The notes: a model not told the origin generated them from the sequence alone. Positions 10,011-17,753 are shown, counted from the first letter of the stretch. The stretch is DNA of 33,111 nt from Myxococcales bacterium (GCA_020430775.1 JAGQJE010000058.1:1-33111), one strand, 5' to 3'. Numbers and translations are program-made.

Positions 10011-10503
10011 GACACCCCCTTGGGTCAAGGGCGCGCTGCGCATCGAGGCGGCCGTGCTCCGGCAGGTCGAGGCGGACGCGCTCGCGTGCTACCCGAGCGA
10101 GGCGTGTGGGTTCCTGTTCGGACCGGCCGACGACCCCCCGCTGCTCGATGAGATGCGTCGCGAGGACAACGAGGCGGACAAGTACCACCGGCTCGACCCC
10201 GAGACCTTCCCGCGCACCTCGAAGATGTACTTCAAGATCAACGAGCTGCGCGCGGTGCGGGCGCTCGAAGAGGGGGCCGCGAGCGGGCGACCGCTCAAGG
10301 TCATCTACCACTCACACTGCGACGCGGGGGCGTACTTCTCGCAGGAGGACGCCGCGACGTTCGCGTCGGGCGGCACCTTGATGTGGCCGTGCGCGTTCCT
10401 CGTCGTCAGCGTCATCGACGGCGAGGTGCGCGACCGCAAGCTGCACGTACACGTCCCGGGGACGAACGGCTTTCGCGAGTCGCCCCTCACCGTGATCGAG
10501 TAG
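10000..10503 (+). CDS. mec: JAMM metallopeptidase of the Mec type
   Basis: A 167-residue protein with the full JAB1/MPN/Mov34 zinc signature: E34 in SEACGFLFG, H104-x-H106, and S114/D117 in HSHCDAGAYFSQEDAA. In mycobacteria Mec cleaves cysteine off the C-terminus of the CysO-cysteine adduct and so regenerates the carrier. The gene follows the CysM-like synthase, overlapping it by 11 bases, so coupling is likely. No signal peptide is seen; it should act in the cytosol. The protein is somewhat longer than minimal JAMM domains, with an insertion around residues 45-80 (DNEADKYHRLDPETF). It is the last gene of the sulfur operon; a stem-loop follows it. Confidence 0.9.
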   Translation: MSGETPPWVKGALRIEAAVLRQVEADALACYPSEACGFLFGPADDPPLLDEMRREDNEADKYHRLDPETFPRTSKMYFKINELRAVRALEEGAASGRPLKVIYHSHCDAGAYFSQEDAATFASGGTLMWPCAFLVVSVIDGEVRDRKLHVHVPGTNGFRESPLTVIE

Positions 10504-10515
10504 GCCCGAGCGCCG

Positions 10516-10549
10516 CACCGGCCGCGGCGCTCAGATGGCGCGGCCGGTG
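10516..10549. terminator. Bidirectional stem-loop between mec and rplS
   Basis: A perfect 10-base inverted repeat (caccggccgc at 10516-10525, gcggccggtg at 10540-10549) with a 14-base loop lies midway between two convergent genes. There is no T-run on either side, so termination would rely on the GC-rich hairpin alone or on Rho. Confidence 0.6.
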
Positions 10550-10592
10550 GTCACGGGACGTCGCGCGTCGGGCCCCCGTCAGCCGGGAGGCG

Positions 10593-10994
10593 CTACTTGC
10601 TCTGCTTGCCGCGATGCGAGCGGACCGCCCGCTCGGCGCCGTGGCGGCGGCTCTCGCGCAGACGCGACTTGCGCCCGCGGAGATCGCGCAGGTAGTAGAG
10701 CTTCGCCCGGCGGACGTGGCCGCGCGCGGCGATCTCGAGCTTCTCGATGCGCGGCGAGTGCTGCGGGAAGATGCGCTCGACGCCGACCCCGTACGAGACC
10801 TTGCGCACGGTGAAGCTCGCGCCGGCCCCGCCGTTCTTCTTGCGGATGACGACGCCCTTGAACACCTGGACGCGCTCTTTGTCCCCCTCGCGGATGCGGT
10901 AGTGCACGCTGACGGTGTCGCCCACACGGTAGGGAGGGAGCTCGCGCGCCTGGGCGCGCTGGAGGGCGTCGATCTGTCGGACGGTGCTGCTCAT
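10593..10994 (-). CDS. rplS: 50S ribosomal protein L19
   Basis: A 133-residue protein starting [15 protein letters not shown], with [58 protein letters not shown] and [18 protein letters not shown], the standard L19 sequence. It sits at the 30S-50S interface of the ribosome. The ATG has GAGG seven bases upstream. It ends the rpsP-khpA-rimM-trmD operon, but unlike the usual arrangement it is separated from trmD by 388 bases of simple repeats. The frame stays open upstream through the repeats, which is an artefact of stop-free repeat units and not an N-terminal extension. A basic tail of about 15 residues follows the conserved core. Confidence 0.96.
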   Translation of the reverse strand: MSSTVRQIDALQRAQARELPPYRVGDTVSVHYRIREGDKERVQVFKGVVIRKKNGGAGASFTVRKVSYGVGVERIFPQHSPRIEKLEIAARGHVRRAKLYYLRDLRGRKSRLRESRRHGAERAVRSHRGKQSK

Positions 10995-11082
10995 GGGAAA
11001 GCCTCGCGAAAGGGCCGCTGAGCTAGCACGCGACCCCGAAAGGGTCAACGCACCGAACACGCCGCCCGCCCACAAAGCCCGA

Positions 11083-11190
11083 GTCCGCAACCGTGGCCGA
11101 GTCCGCGCCTGTGGCCGAGTCCGAGTCCGAGTCCGCGCCTGTGGCCGATGCCGAGTCCGAGTCCGCGCCTGTGGCCGATGCCGAGTCCGA
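11083..11190. repeat. 30-base tandem repeat in the trmD-rplS gap
   Basis: Three near-identical 30-base units begin at 11101, 11131 and 11161, each opening with gtccgcgcctgtggccga; a shorter, diverged copy begins at 11083. The units themselves contain repeats of the 6-mer gagtcc, so the block is a higher-order version of a hexamer repeat. No spacers are present. Confidence 0.85.
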
Positions 11191-11205
11191 GTCGGCGTCC
11201 TCTCA

Positions 11206-11367
11206 CGAACCCGAACCCGCACCCGACCGCGATCCCGTGCCCGAACCCGAACCCGAACCCGTGCCCGAACCCGAACCCGATCCCGATCCCGCTCCCGCAC
11301 CCGCACCCGCACCCGCTCCCGAACCCGATCCCGTGCCCGCACCCGCTCCCGTGCCCGATCCCGATCT
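11206..11367. repeat. (CCCGNN)n hexanucleotide tract, G-rich on the transcribed RNA
   Basis: About 25 CCC triplets recur every six bases with only one interruption; variable pairs are AA, AT, CA, CT or TG. Read on the minus strand, which is the coding strand of trmD and rplS, this is GGG every six bases with 3-base linkers, a strong G-quadruplex pattern in the mRNA and non-template DNA. None of the six frames contains a stop here, so long apparent reading frames cross it; I do not regard any as a gene. Confidence 0.9.
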
Positions 11368-11382
11368 CGTCGGGTTCCGGCG

Positions 11383-12156
11383 CTACGCGTCGCGCGGACC
11401 CGAGCCCGACGGACGCTCCCCGGCTGCCTCCGTGGCGTCGGCCTCGGCGAGGAGCGCGCGGTCTTCTGCGCTCAGCTCGATCGCCGCGAAAAGGTCCGGC
11501 CGCCGCGCTCGCGTGCGCAGGAGCGCCTGCTGTCGGCGCCAGCGCCGGATCGCCTCGTGGTTGCCGGAGAGCAGCACGGTCGGCACGGTGCGTCCGCGCA
11601 GCTCGGGCGGGCGAGTGTACTGCGGGTATTCGAGCAGGCCGGTCGTGTGCGACTCCTCGACGAGCGAGCCGCGGTTGCCGACGACGCCCGGCAGCAGCCG
11701 CGCGACGGCCTCGACGACCGCCAGCGCGGCGACCTCGCCACCGAGGAGCACGAAGTCGCCGAGCGAGAGCTCCTCGTCGACCGCCTCGCGGATGCGCTCG
11801 TCGAAGCCCTCGTAGCGCCCGCAGATGAGCGTGACGCACGGCTCGGCCGCGAGGCGCTCGGCGTGCGCCTGGGTGAAGGGCGCGCCCTGCGGCGTGAGGA
11901 GAACGCGGCGCGTCGGCACGCCCGCGCGCTCGTTGTCGAGCGCGTCGAGCGCGTCGAGGTATGGCGCGGCCATCAAGACCATCCCGCTGCCGCCACCGTA
12001 GGGGGCGTCGTCGACCGTCCGGTGGCGATCCTCCGTGAAGTCGCGCGGATTCGACAGCTGGACGGCTATCTCGCCGCGTGCCTGCGCCTTCCCGAGCAGG
12101 CCGACGCCGAGCGCGTCGAAGAGCTCCGGAAAGAGCGTCAGGATCTCGAAGCGCAC
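11383..12156 (-). CDS. trmD: tRNA (guanine37-N1)-methyltransferase
   Basis: A 257-residue SPOUT methyltransferase that makes m1G37 next to the anticodon and so prevents +1 frameshifting. It begins with GTG ([15 protein letters not shown]), five bases after rimM; the reading frame is open further upstream but homology starts here. Key features are [26 protein letters not shown], the knot region [35 protein letters not shown] and [13 protein letters not shown]. The length is normal for the family, with a short Ala/Glu-rich tail. The distance to rplS downstream is unusually long. Confidence 0.95.
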   Translation of the reverse strand: MRFEILTLFPELFDALGVGLLGKAQARGEIAVQLSNPRDFTEDRHRTVDDAPYGGGSGMVLMAAPYLDALDALDNERAGVPTRRVLLTPQGAPFTQAHAERLAAEPCVTLICGRYEGFDERIREAVDEELSLGDFVLLGGEVAALAVVEAVARLLPGVVGNRGSLVEESHTTGLLEYPQYTRPPELRGRTVPTVLLSGNHEAIRRWRRQQALLRTRARRPDLFAAIELSAEDRALLAEADATEAAGERPSGSGPRDA

Positions 12157-12161
12157 GGCGG

Positions 12162-12779
12162 CTACTCGCGTCCCGGGCGCTCGCCCTTCGGGAGCGGCCG
12201 CACCGGCAGCTCGTCGAGCGCGGCGACGGTGACCACGGCGGCCTCTACGTCGAACGCCGTCACCCAGCGCGGCAAGAGCGGCACCTCCCGCACGCCGTCG
12301 GCGCAGCGCACCTCGAGGCAGTCCGCGCTCGGGTACTCGAGGACGCGCACGACCTCGCCGACTGGACGCGCCGCCCCGTCGGTCGAGGCCTCGACGACCG
12401 CAGCGCCGAGCAGATCGACGAAGTACAGCTCCCCCTCGTCGAGCGCCGGCAGCCGATCGCGCGGGACGCAGACCTCGTACCCCCGGAGCGCGTCGGCCGC
12501 CTCGCGGCTCGAGCACCCGTCGAGGGTGAGCAGCACCGCTTTCGGAGCCTCGCGGACGCGACGGACCGCCCAGGTGGACCCACCCTCGTCGGCCGATTGC
12601 CGCAGCGTGACGTCGTCCTGCTCGAAGAGCAGCGGCGAGCCGGGGTTGTACGGGTGGACGCGGAGCTCGCCGTGGACGCCGTGGGGTCGCGCGACCACGC
12701 CGAGCGCCACGAGCGGGGATGCGGCGCGCCCCCCGCCGCCCTGCCGGCCGGTGTCGTCGGCGCGAGGACGGCGGCCCAT
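12162..12779 (-). CDS. rimM: 16S rRNA processing protein RimM
   Basis: A 205-residue 30S maturation factor. The N-terminal RimM barrel shows ALGVVARPHGVHGELRVHPYN, and the C-terminal PRC-barrel shows ELYFVDLLGAAVVE and EVPLLPRWVTAFDVE. RimM binds ribosomal protein S19 during assembly of the 30S head. It lies in the normal place between khpA and trmD, with gaps of a few bases. About 20 residues (Gly/Arg-rich) precede the conserved core, so translation may start slightly later than the ATG at 12779. Confidence 0.93.
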   Translation of the reverse strand: MGRRPRADDTGRQGGGGRAASPLVALGVVARPHGVHGELRVHPYNPGSPLLFEQDDVTLRQSADEGGSTWAVRRVREAPKAVLLTLDGCSSREAADALRGYEVCVPRDRLPALDEGELYFVDLLGAAVVEASTDGAARPVGEVVRVLEYPSADCLEVRCADGVREVPLLPRWVTAFDVEAAVVTVAALDELPVRPLPKGERPGRE

Positions 12780-12786
12780 CGGGTGC

Positions 12787-13026
12787 TTACTCGAGGATCT
12801 CGAGGACGCCGCGCTTGTCTCCGCGCCGGGCAGCGGCGGCGAGCAGCGCGCGCATGGCGCGGGCGGTGCGGCCGTCGCGACCGATCACCTTGCCGAGGTC
12901 GTCCGGAGCCACCGACAGCTCGTAGACGACGGAGCGGCCCTCGTCGATGACCTCGACGCCGACAGCGTCCGGATCATCGACGAGCGAGCGCGCGATGTAC
13001 TCGATGAGGCGCTTGCGGTCGTCCAC
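12787..13026 (-). CDS. khpA: KH-domain RNA-binding protein KhpA
   Basis: A 79-residue single type II KH domain: VDDRKRLIEYIARSLVDDPD, then VVYELSVAPDDLGKVIGRDG with the GRDG loop that grips RNA. The family is small and usually sits between rpsP and rimM, as here. KhpA proteins bind RNA and, with KhpB where present, influence cell size and mRNA fate. GTG at 13026 was chosen because the family begins there; it lies 13 bases after the rpsP stop. An in-frame start further upstream would overlap rpsP and is not supported. Confidence 0.9.
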   Translation of the reverse strand: MDDRKRLIEYIARSLVDDPDAVGVEVIDEGRSVVYELSVAPDDLGKVIGRDGRTARAMRALLAAAARRGDKRGVLEILE

Positions 13027-13039
13027 GTAGGGTTCGCGC

Positions 13040-13312
13040 TCAGGCGGTGACGTCGGCTGCGGGGGCGGCGCCGACCGCCTTCCGGTGCTCTTTGAGGATG
13101 CTGGCGACGCGGTCGCTGATCTGCGCGCCGACGCCGCACCAGTGGTCGAGCCGCTCGTACTGCACGCGGGCGTCGGTGATTGGTTGGCTCGGATCGTAGC
13201 GGCCGATCGCCTCGATGAAGCGCCCGTCACGGGCGTTCTGCTTGTCGGTCACGACGATGTGGTAGTAAGGGCGCTTCTTCGAGCCGGCGCGCGCCAGACG
13301 GACCTTGACCAT
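13040..13312 (-). CDS. rpsP: 30S ribosomal protein S16
   Basis: A 90-residue protein beginning MVKVRLARAGSKKRPYYHIV, with DGRFIEAIGRYDPSQP and RVQYERLDHWCGVGAQISD, the standard S16 sequence. It is an early 30S assembly protein. The ATG has AAGGAAG four bases upstream. It is first in the rpsP-khpA-rimM-trmD-rplS operon and is preceded by a recognisable promoter at 13391-13363. Confidence 0.97.
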   Translation of the reverse strand: MVKVRLARAGSKKRPYYHIVVTDKQNARDGRFIEAIGRYDPSQPITDARVQYERLDHWCGVGAQISDRVASILKEHRKAVGAAPAADVTA

Positions 13313-13362
13313 CGAACTTCCTTGCGTTTCCCCGGGCGGCCGCCCGGCGGTGAAGACGGCGG

Positions 13363-13391
13363 AAGCTAGCCGCGCGCCGCTGCCCCGTCAA
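13363..13391 (-). promoter_or_regulatory. Promoter of the rpsP operon
   Basis: On the minus strand TTGACG (13391-13386) and TAGCTT (13368-13363) are separated by exactly 17 bases, about 50 bases before the rpsP start. This gives a conventional leader containing a strong Shine-Dalgarno, as expected for a ribosomal operon. Confidence 0.65.
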
Positions 13392-13560
13392 GGCACCCAA
13401 AGGCTGCGAGGCGCGGCGAAGCCGAAGCCCGCCTCCGCCTCGGTATCGCGCGCGCCAGACGCAGGCGGTCGCGCCGTCGTTCTGCGGTGAGCACGGGTAC
13501 GGCGGGCTCGCGCGTCGGAGGTCGAGCGCGCGGTGCGGGTGGGCGGCGATGCGGGCCGGC

Positions 13561-13566
13561 GACAAT
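13561..13566 (+). promoter_or_regulatory. Possible -10 box before the cytochrome fusion gene
   Basis: GACAAT lies six bases before the ATG at 13573, in a locally AT-richer spot. No -35 match is visible and no Shine-Dalgarno precedes any of the three candidate start codons, so this could be another leaderless start. Evidence is limited to one hexamer. Confidence 0.3.
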
Positions 13567-13572
13567 TGCGTC

Positions 13573-15300
13573 ATGCTCAGCGGCTCGATGCCCAGCCGAT
13601 TCGCCGCCTGCGTAGTGGTCGCCGCGGCGACCGCGCTCGCCCTGCCCGCGTGCCACCGCGACCGGGCCACCCCCGCCGAGAAGGCGCCGCCGCCGACGCT
13701 GCGGATCGTCGCCGTCACCGACCTCGACGGCTACCTCGAGCCCTGCGGCTGCACCAGCAACCCGCTCGGCGGCATCGACCGGCTCGCCGCGAGGGTCGAG
13801 GAGCTGAAGGGCGAGGGCGTGCCGGCGCTCTTCGTCGCCGCCGGTCCGCTCTTCTTCGGCCCCGGCCACGGAGGCAGCCCCGAGTCCGCGACGCAAGACC
13901 TGTGGCGCGCGCAGCTCGTCGCGTCCGTGCTGAACCGCCTCGGGCTCGCCTACGCCGCCAGCGGCCCGAGCGACCTCGCCCAAGGGGCGAGGGTCTACGG
14001 CGAGCTCGTCGCGCGCCTCGGCGCACACATCGTCCCGGCCCCGCGCGGCGGCGACGCGACCGCGAGCGCCGGCGCCGAGACCCAGCCGGCGGGCCTGTGG
14101 TTCACGCGCGTCGGGTCGACCGACGTCGCGGTCGTAGCCGCGACCGAGCCCGGCGCCGACGCGCCGGCGGCCGACACCGAGACGAAACCGGCGGCGGCAG
14201 AGGAAGGCGAAGCCGCCGGCGCGGCCGCGGGTGGGGCCACCGGCGCGACCCCGAAGCGCGAGAAGACCCCACCCGCGACGATCTTCGACGCCGCGCATTT
14301 CGCGGCGATCGGCGCGGCCATCGCCAAGCGCGAGCCTCGCGTCGTCGTCGCGCTCGTCCGCGGCAGCCGCGCGTTCGCGCGCGAGGTCGCGACGGCCACG
14401 CACGCGACGTTCGTGATCGAGGGCGGGCTCGACCAGCCCGATCCCATCCCGCCGACCTCGATCGGCGACGGCAGCTTTCTGATGAACGCGGGGCGTCAGG
14501 GTCAGGGCGTCGTCGAGCTCGACGTGTACCTGCGCAAGCCCGGCCTCGGCCTCGCCGACAAGAGCGTGTGGTCGCAGCAGGGGCGCGCGGACGCGCTCGA
14601 CGAGGAGATCGGGAGCCTCGAGGCGCGCATCGAGGGCTGGGAGCGTTCGAAGGACGTGAACCCGAGCGACCTCGCGGCGCAGAAGGCTCGCCTCGCGCGC
14701 ATGCGCGCCGAGCGCGACGCGATCGCGAAGCCCATCGGCGTCGAAGCCAACGAGAACGCCTTCGTCGCGCGGTACTTTCCGTTTCCGCACTCGGCGGCGA
14801 CGGACCCGAAGGTCACCGCCTTGGTCGACGCCTACGCCGTTCGCGTGAACCAGCACAACAAGGTCGCGCTCGCCGGGCTCACGCCTGTGCCGGCGAAGCC
14901 TGGGCAGCCGGTGTACGTCGGCTCGGACGCATGCCGGAGCTGCCACGAGCCGGCCTACCTGTGGTGGAAGGGCCACCCCCACGGCTACGCGTACTCGACC
15001 CTCGTCAAGGTGCACAAGGAGTACAACCTCGACTGCGTCGGGTGCCACGTCACCGGGTACATGAAGCCCGGCGGGTCGACGGTGACCCACAACCTCGGGG
15101 GCGCGCTCGAGAACGTCGGCTGCGAGAATTGCCACGGCCCCGGCAGCGCACACGTCAAGGACCCGAGCGTGCCGATGGCGCGGACCGATCCGCCCGAGTC
15201 CGTCTGCCTGCAGTGCCACACGCCCGAGCACAGCGACAGGTTCAACTACGAGGCCTACCGCCGGAGCCTCCTGGTGCCCGGTCACGGCATGGCGATGTAG
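13573..15300 (+). CDS. Metallophosphatase-like / four-heme cytochrome c554-type fusion lipoprotein
   Basis: A protein of about 575 residues. A signal peptide ends in a lipobox (ALALPAC), so it is probably exported and lipid-anchored. Residues about 30-320 resemble the 5'-nucleotidase/UshA metallophosphatase fold (RIVAVTDLDGYLEPCGC ... GGIDRLAARVEEL), but the His of DxH is Asp and the GD motif reads AGP, so metal binding is doubtful. A coiled coil (about 345-392) follows. The C-terminus has four CxxCH heme sites at about residues 454 (CRSCH), 488 (CVGCH), 517 (CENCH) and 545 (CLQCH), with extra histidines as distal ligands, similar to cytochrome c554. A periplasmic electron carrier is inferred. 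Starts at 13549, 13573 and 13588 are all possible. Its 3' end overlaps the convergent acyl-CoA dehydrogenase gene by 19 bases. Confidence 0.82.
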   Translation: MLSGSMPSRFAACVVVAAATALALPACHRDRATPAEKAPPPTLRIVAVTDLDGYLEPCGCTSNPLGGIDRLAARVEELKGEGVPALFVAAGPLFFGPGHGGSPESATQDLWRAQLVASVLNRLGLAYAASGPSDLAQGARVYGELVARLGAHIVPAPRGGDATASAGAETQPAGLWFTRVGSTDVAVVAATEPGADAPAADTETKPAAAEEGEAAGAAAGGATGATPKREKTPPATIFDAAHFAAIGAAIAKREPRVVVALVRGSRAFAREVATATHATFVIEGGLDQPDPIPPTSIGDGSFLMNAGRQGQGVVELDVYLRKPGLGLADKSVWSQQGRADALDEEIGSLEARIEGWERSKDVNPSDLAAQKARLARMRAERDAIAKPIGVEANENAFVARYFPFPHSAATDPKVTALVDAYAVRVNQHNKVALAGLTPVPAKPGQPVYVGSDACRSCHEPAYLWWKGHPHGYAYSTLVKVHKEYNLDCVGCHVTGYMKPGGSTVTHNLGGALENVGCENCHGPGSAHVKDPSVPMARTDPPESVCLQCHTPEHSDRFNYEAYRRSLLVPGHGMAM

Positions 15301-16337
15301 CCGGCGAGCCGGCGGGCGAGCGCCTCGGTCGTCACGGCGTCGCGCAGGAAGCGTTCGATGGGCACCTCCGTCGTGTACCCCATCCCGCCGTGCACCTGGA
15401 GCGCGCGGTCGGCCGCCTGCACGCTCATCGCGAGGGCGTCGAGCGCCCATCGCACAGGAGGGGCACCGGCGGCGCGCGCCGCGCGGCAACGCTCGAGCGC
15501 CTCCGCGGTCGCGTCGAGCATGGCGCGCACGCCACCGAACGCCACGATGGGCGCGCCGAATTGCCGCCGCTCGCGTGCGTAGACGCTCGCTCGGGCGAGG
15601 GAGGCCTCGGCGATGCCGAGCCCCACGGCGCCGAGAGCCTCGAGCCCGTACGGGATCGCCGCGGCGAGCGTCGAGACGGCGTCGTCGTCCCCGGAACGTG
15701 CCGCGGCTGCCGCTTCGACAGGTGCGGAGAGCGACAACGCGCGCCGCCCGAGGGCCCGCAACCCGAGCAGCGACGGCGCCTCGACGAGATCGGAGGCACC
15801 CACCCGAAAGCGCAGCACCTCGCGGTGATCGCCGGCGCGGTCGGCGCAGGGCACGGCCGCAACCACCCAATCGCCGGCGAGGAGCCCCACGACTGGCTCC
15901 GATTCCCCGCGCACGGCCCAGCAGCCGGCGCCCGCGGGCTGCGCGACCAGCGCGTGCGCAAAGAGCAGGTGTGCGGCCACCGGAGGGGTCGCCGAGCGCT
16001 CGACGTCGACGCGCGCGCCGCCGTCACCCGGCCCGGTCACCCCCGCCGCGAGGCAGAGGCAGGCGTGGGCCGCCACCGCGACCGCGAGCGACGCGCTGAC
16101 CTCCGCGAGCACCTCGACGACGGCGTCGCGCGCGCCGCGGGGGAGCCGCACCTCGCCGGACCCATCGTCGAAGGCGAGCGACCACAGACCGAGCTCGTCG
16201 AGCTGGGCGAGCACCGGAGCGGGGATCGCGCCCGCGCGGTCCCATGCGGCGGCGTCGCCTTCATGGGCGGCTGCGAAGCGCCGGGCCGTCTTCGAGACCG
16301 CCTCGGTCAGCGCCGGGTCTTCGCGCTCGGCGGTCAC
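15282..16337 (-). CDS. Acyl-CoA dehydrogenase-like flavoprotein, atypical
   Basis: A 351-residue protein, slightly short for the family. The C-terminal half carries the clear signatures: LARASVYARERRQFGAPIVAFGG, then LQVHGGMGYTTEVPIERFLRDA, which forms part of the FAD/substrate site. The N-terminal half is diverged. The usual IxEGT segment with the catalytic Glu after RDA is not visible; the protein ends VTTEALARRLAGYIAMP, so the catalytic base may lie elsewhere or activity may be lost. GTG at 16337 overlaps the stop of the cupin gene (GTGA). The neighbours, a B12-binding mutase domain and a bicupin lipoprotein, do not define a pathway, though the mutase domain would fit short branched acyl-CoA metabolism. 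Confidence 0.8.
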   Translation of the reverse strand: MTAEREDPALTEAVSKTARRFAAAHEGDAAAWDRAGAIPAPVLAQLDELGLWSLAFDDGSGEVRLPRGARDAVVEVLAEVSASLAVAVAAHACLCLAAGVTGPGDGGARVDVERSATPPVAAHLLFAHALVAQPAGAGCWAVRGESEPVVGLLAGDWVVAAVPCADRAGDHREVLRFRVGASDLVEAPSLLGLRALGRRALSLSAPVEAAAAARSGDDDAVSTLAAAIPYGLEALGAVGLGIAEASLARASVYARERRQFGAPIVAFGGVRAMLDATAEALERCRAARAAGAPPVRWALDALAMSVQAADRALQVHGGMGYTTEVPIERFLRDAVTTEALARRLAGYIAMP

Positions 16338-17236
16338 GAAGGGGTCCTCACGCGCGGGCCAAGCGAGGCGCCCTGCCCATGTCGCCACCGCTCCGCCCCG
16401 CGCGCCGGCGAGTAGACGACCAGCGCGCGCAGGCGCGTCCGGCCATCCGGCTCGAAGTGCAGGCCCTGGCCCGAGCTTAGGTACAGGAACGTGCCCGGCT
16501 GCACCGCGACCGCGCGACCGCCCACGCGCGCCGTCCCCGAGCCGTCGACGAACCAGATCGCGACGATCGAGCCGTCGTGAGCGCGCTCGGACCACCGCGC
16601 GCTGGCGGTCCCGGCGAGCTCCACCAAGCTCGCGCGGGGCGTGATCTCGCCAGACTCGGCGCGGTCCCCGAGCAAGACGGTCGCGTCGAGCTGACCACCG
16701 GGCTGGTCGAAGGCGCCGAGGGACCGTGGCGCCTCTGGCAGGACCCCTGCGGCCGGCGGCGCAGCGTGTCCGCACGCGGAGAGCGCGGGAGACGAGGGCA
16801 TCCCGAAGCTGTCGTCGAGCGGGGCGTGCGGATCGCGGACGAGCACCATGACGACGCGCGCCGAGTGCCTGCGGCTGCGGTTGCGAACCTCGCCCATCGG
16901 GCCCGGCCCGAGCCGATACGCCGCGCCGGCGCGGAGGTCTTGGTACGCGCCGGCGCCGCGCGTGAGCCGCACCGTCCCCGCGGTCACGTACAGGAGCACC
17001 TCCTGACACACGCTCGGTTTCACCGAGAGATTGCTGCGCGGCGGGAGCCACACCTGCGCCATGCGCAGCAGCGCGCCGCCACCGAGCCAGCTCACCTCCG
17101 CGATCGAGTACGGGGCGCTGCGGCTGATGAGCGGCCTCGCGCAGCCGGCCAGCGCGGCGAGCGCGGCGAGCGCGGCCACGGCGACGGTCGCACGCAGCGC
17201 GCGAGACCACGGGGCGCGCGCGCTGCGCCCGATCAC
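16334..17236 (-). CDS. Two-cupin lipoprotein of unknown function
   Basis: A 300-residue protein. A signal peptide rich in Ala/Leu ends in a lipobox (LAALAGC), predicting a lipid-anchored exported protein. Two cupin-like halves follow: one around [16 protein letters not shown] ... [13 protein letters not shown], the other around [18 protein letters not shown] ... [18 protein letters not shown]. The His/Glu metal ligands of enzymatic cupins are poorly represented, so a binding or sensing role is at least as likely as catalysis. The start is GTG at 17236, overlapping the B12-binding gene's stop (GTGA); the end overlaps the acyl-CoA dehydrogenase start in the same way. A surface lipoprotein between two acyl-CoA genes is unusual. 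No specific function is claimed. Confidence 0.7.
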   Translation of the reverse strand: MIGRSARAPWSRALRATVAVAALAALAALAGCARPLISRSAPYSIAEVSWLGGGALLRMAQVWLPPRSNLSVKPSVCQEVLLYVTAGTVRLTRGAGAYQDLRAGAAYRLGPGPMGEVRNRSRRHSARVVMVLVRDPHAPLDDSFGMPSSPALSACGHAAPPAAGVLPEAPRSLGAFDQPGGQLDATVLLGDRAESGEITPRASLVELAGTASARWSERAHDGSIVAIWFVDGSGTARVGGRAVAVQPGTFLYLSSGQGLHFEPDGRTRLRALVVYSPARGAERWRHGQGASLGPRVRTPS

Positions 17237-17640
17237 GCCAGCTCCCGCGGCCGGACGTGCGCTCGCACCCACGCGACGATCTCTTCAAGACGCGTCCCCG
17301 GGGTGAAGACCGCGCCGACGCCCGCGTCGGTCAGGCGCGCGACGTCGTCCTTCGGGACGATGCCGCCGCCGAAGACGACCACGTCGCTCGCCCCCTCCGC
17401 GCGGAGCGCGTCGAGGACCGCCGGGAAGAGCGTGTTGTGGGCCCCGGACATGATCGACAGCCCGACCGCGTCCACGTCCTCCTGCACCGCGGCCTTCGCG
17501 ATCATCTGCGGCGTCTGGTGCAGCCCCGTGTAGACCACCTCGAAGCCTGCGTCCCGGAGCGCCCGCGCCACGACTTTCGCGCCGCGATCGTGCCCGTCGA
17601 GCCCTGGCTTCGCGACCAAGACGCGGATCGTTCCCGCCAT
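17233..17640 (-). CDS. Stand-alone cobalamin-binding domain (acyl-CoA mutase small subunit type)
   Basis: A 135-residue B12-binding Rossmann domain with the base-off signature DxHxxG (D15, H17, G20 in LDGHDRG), LSIMSGAHN (about 61-69) and [13 protein letters not shown]. It matches the C-terminal domain of methylmalonyl-CoA mutase and the separate small subunit of isobutyryl-CoA mutase-type enzymes, which hold adenosylcobalamin while a large subunit binds acyl-CoA. No large subunit is encoded nearby. The ATG at 17640 has no Shine-Dalgarno, but a promoter-like pair places the transcription start on it. It is the first gene of a three-gene operon joined by GTGA overlaps. Confidence 0.9.
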   Translation of the reverse strand: MAGTIRVLVAKPGLDGHDRGAKVVARALRDAGFEVVYTGLHQTPQMIAKAAVQEDVDAVGLSIMSGAHNTLFPAVLDALRAEGASDVVVFGGGIVPKDDVARLTDAGVGAVFTPGTRLEEIVAWVRAHVRPRELA

Positions 17641-17646
17641 CGGCAA

Positions 17647-17676
17647 AGCATGCGGGCCGCCGCCCCGGACGGTCAA
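17647..17676 (-). promoter_or_regulatory. Candidate leaderless promoter of the B12-binding operon
   Basis: On the minus strand TTGACC (17676-17671) and CATGCT (17652-17647) are 18 bases apart; the -10 ends six bases before the ATG at 17640. With the usual 6-7 base distance from -10 to the start of transcription, the mRNA would begin at the start codon. Confidence 0.5.
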
Positions 17677-17753
17677 CCCCGGGCGCCGCGCACGCCGCGT
17701 CACGACGCGCTGACCGGGGCTGCGCGGACGTCCAGCGCCGCCGCTGGCTGCTT

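Noticed and set aside
11083-11190. CRISPR array
   Set aside because: The 30-base units are contiguous with no unique spacers, and no cas genes are present.
10593-11342. Extended L19 with a 116-residue Arg-Val-rich N-terminus
   Set aside because: L19 homology and a good ribosome site begin at 10994; the extension is only repeat DNA read without stops.
11093-11815. Plus-strand frame encoding Pro-Glu repeats (PEPEPEP)
   Set aside because: It comes from the stop-free CCCGNN repeats and then continues antisense to trmD; no ribosome site or family resemblance.
10984-13050. A 688-codon plus-strand open frame running antisense through trmD, rimM and khpA
   Set aside because: It is opposite to an unmistakable ribosomal operon, and its composition (Arg/Ser/Pro) is what GC-rich antisense frames give; stop-free repeats extend it.
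13227-13718. Small minus-strand protein upstream of rpsP
   Set aside because: It overlaps the rpsP promoter and start and is antisense to the cytochrome fusion's signal peptide; no supporting motifs.
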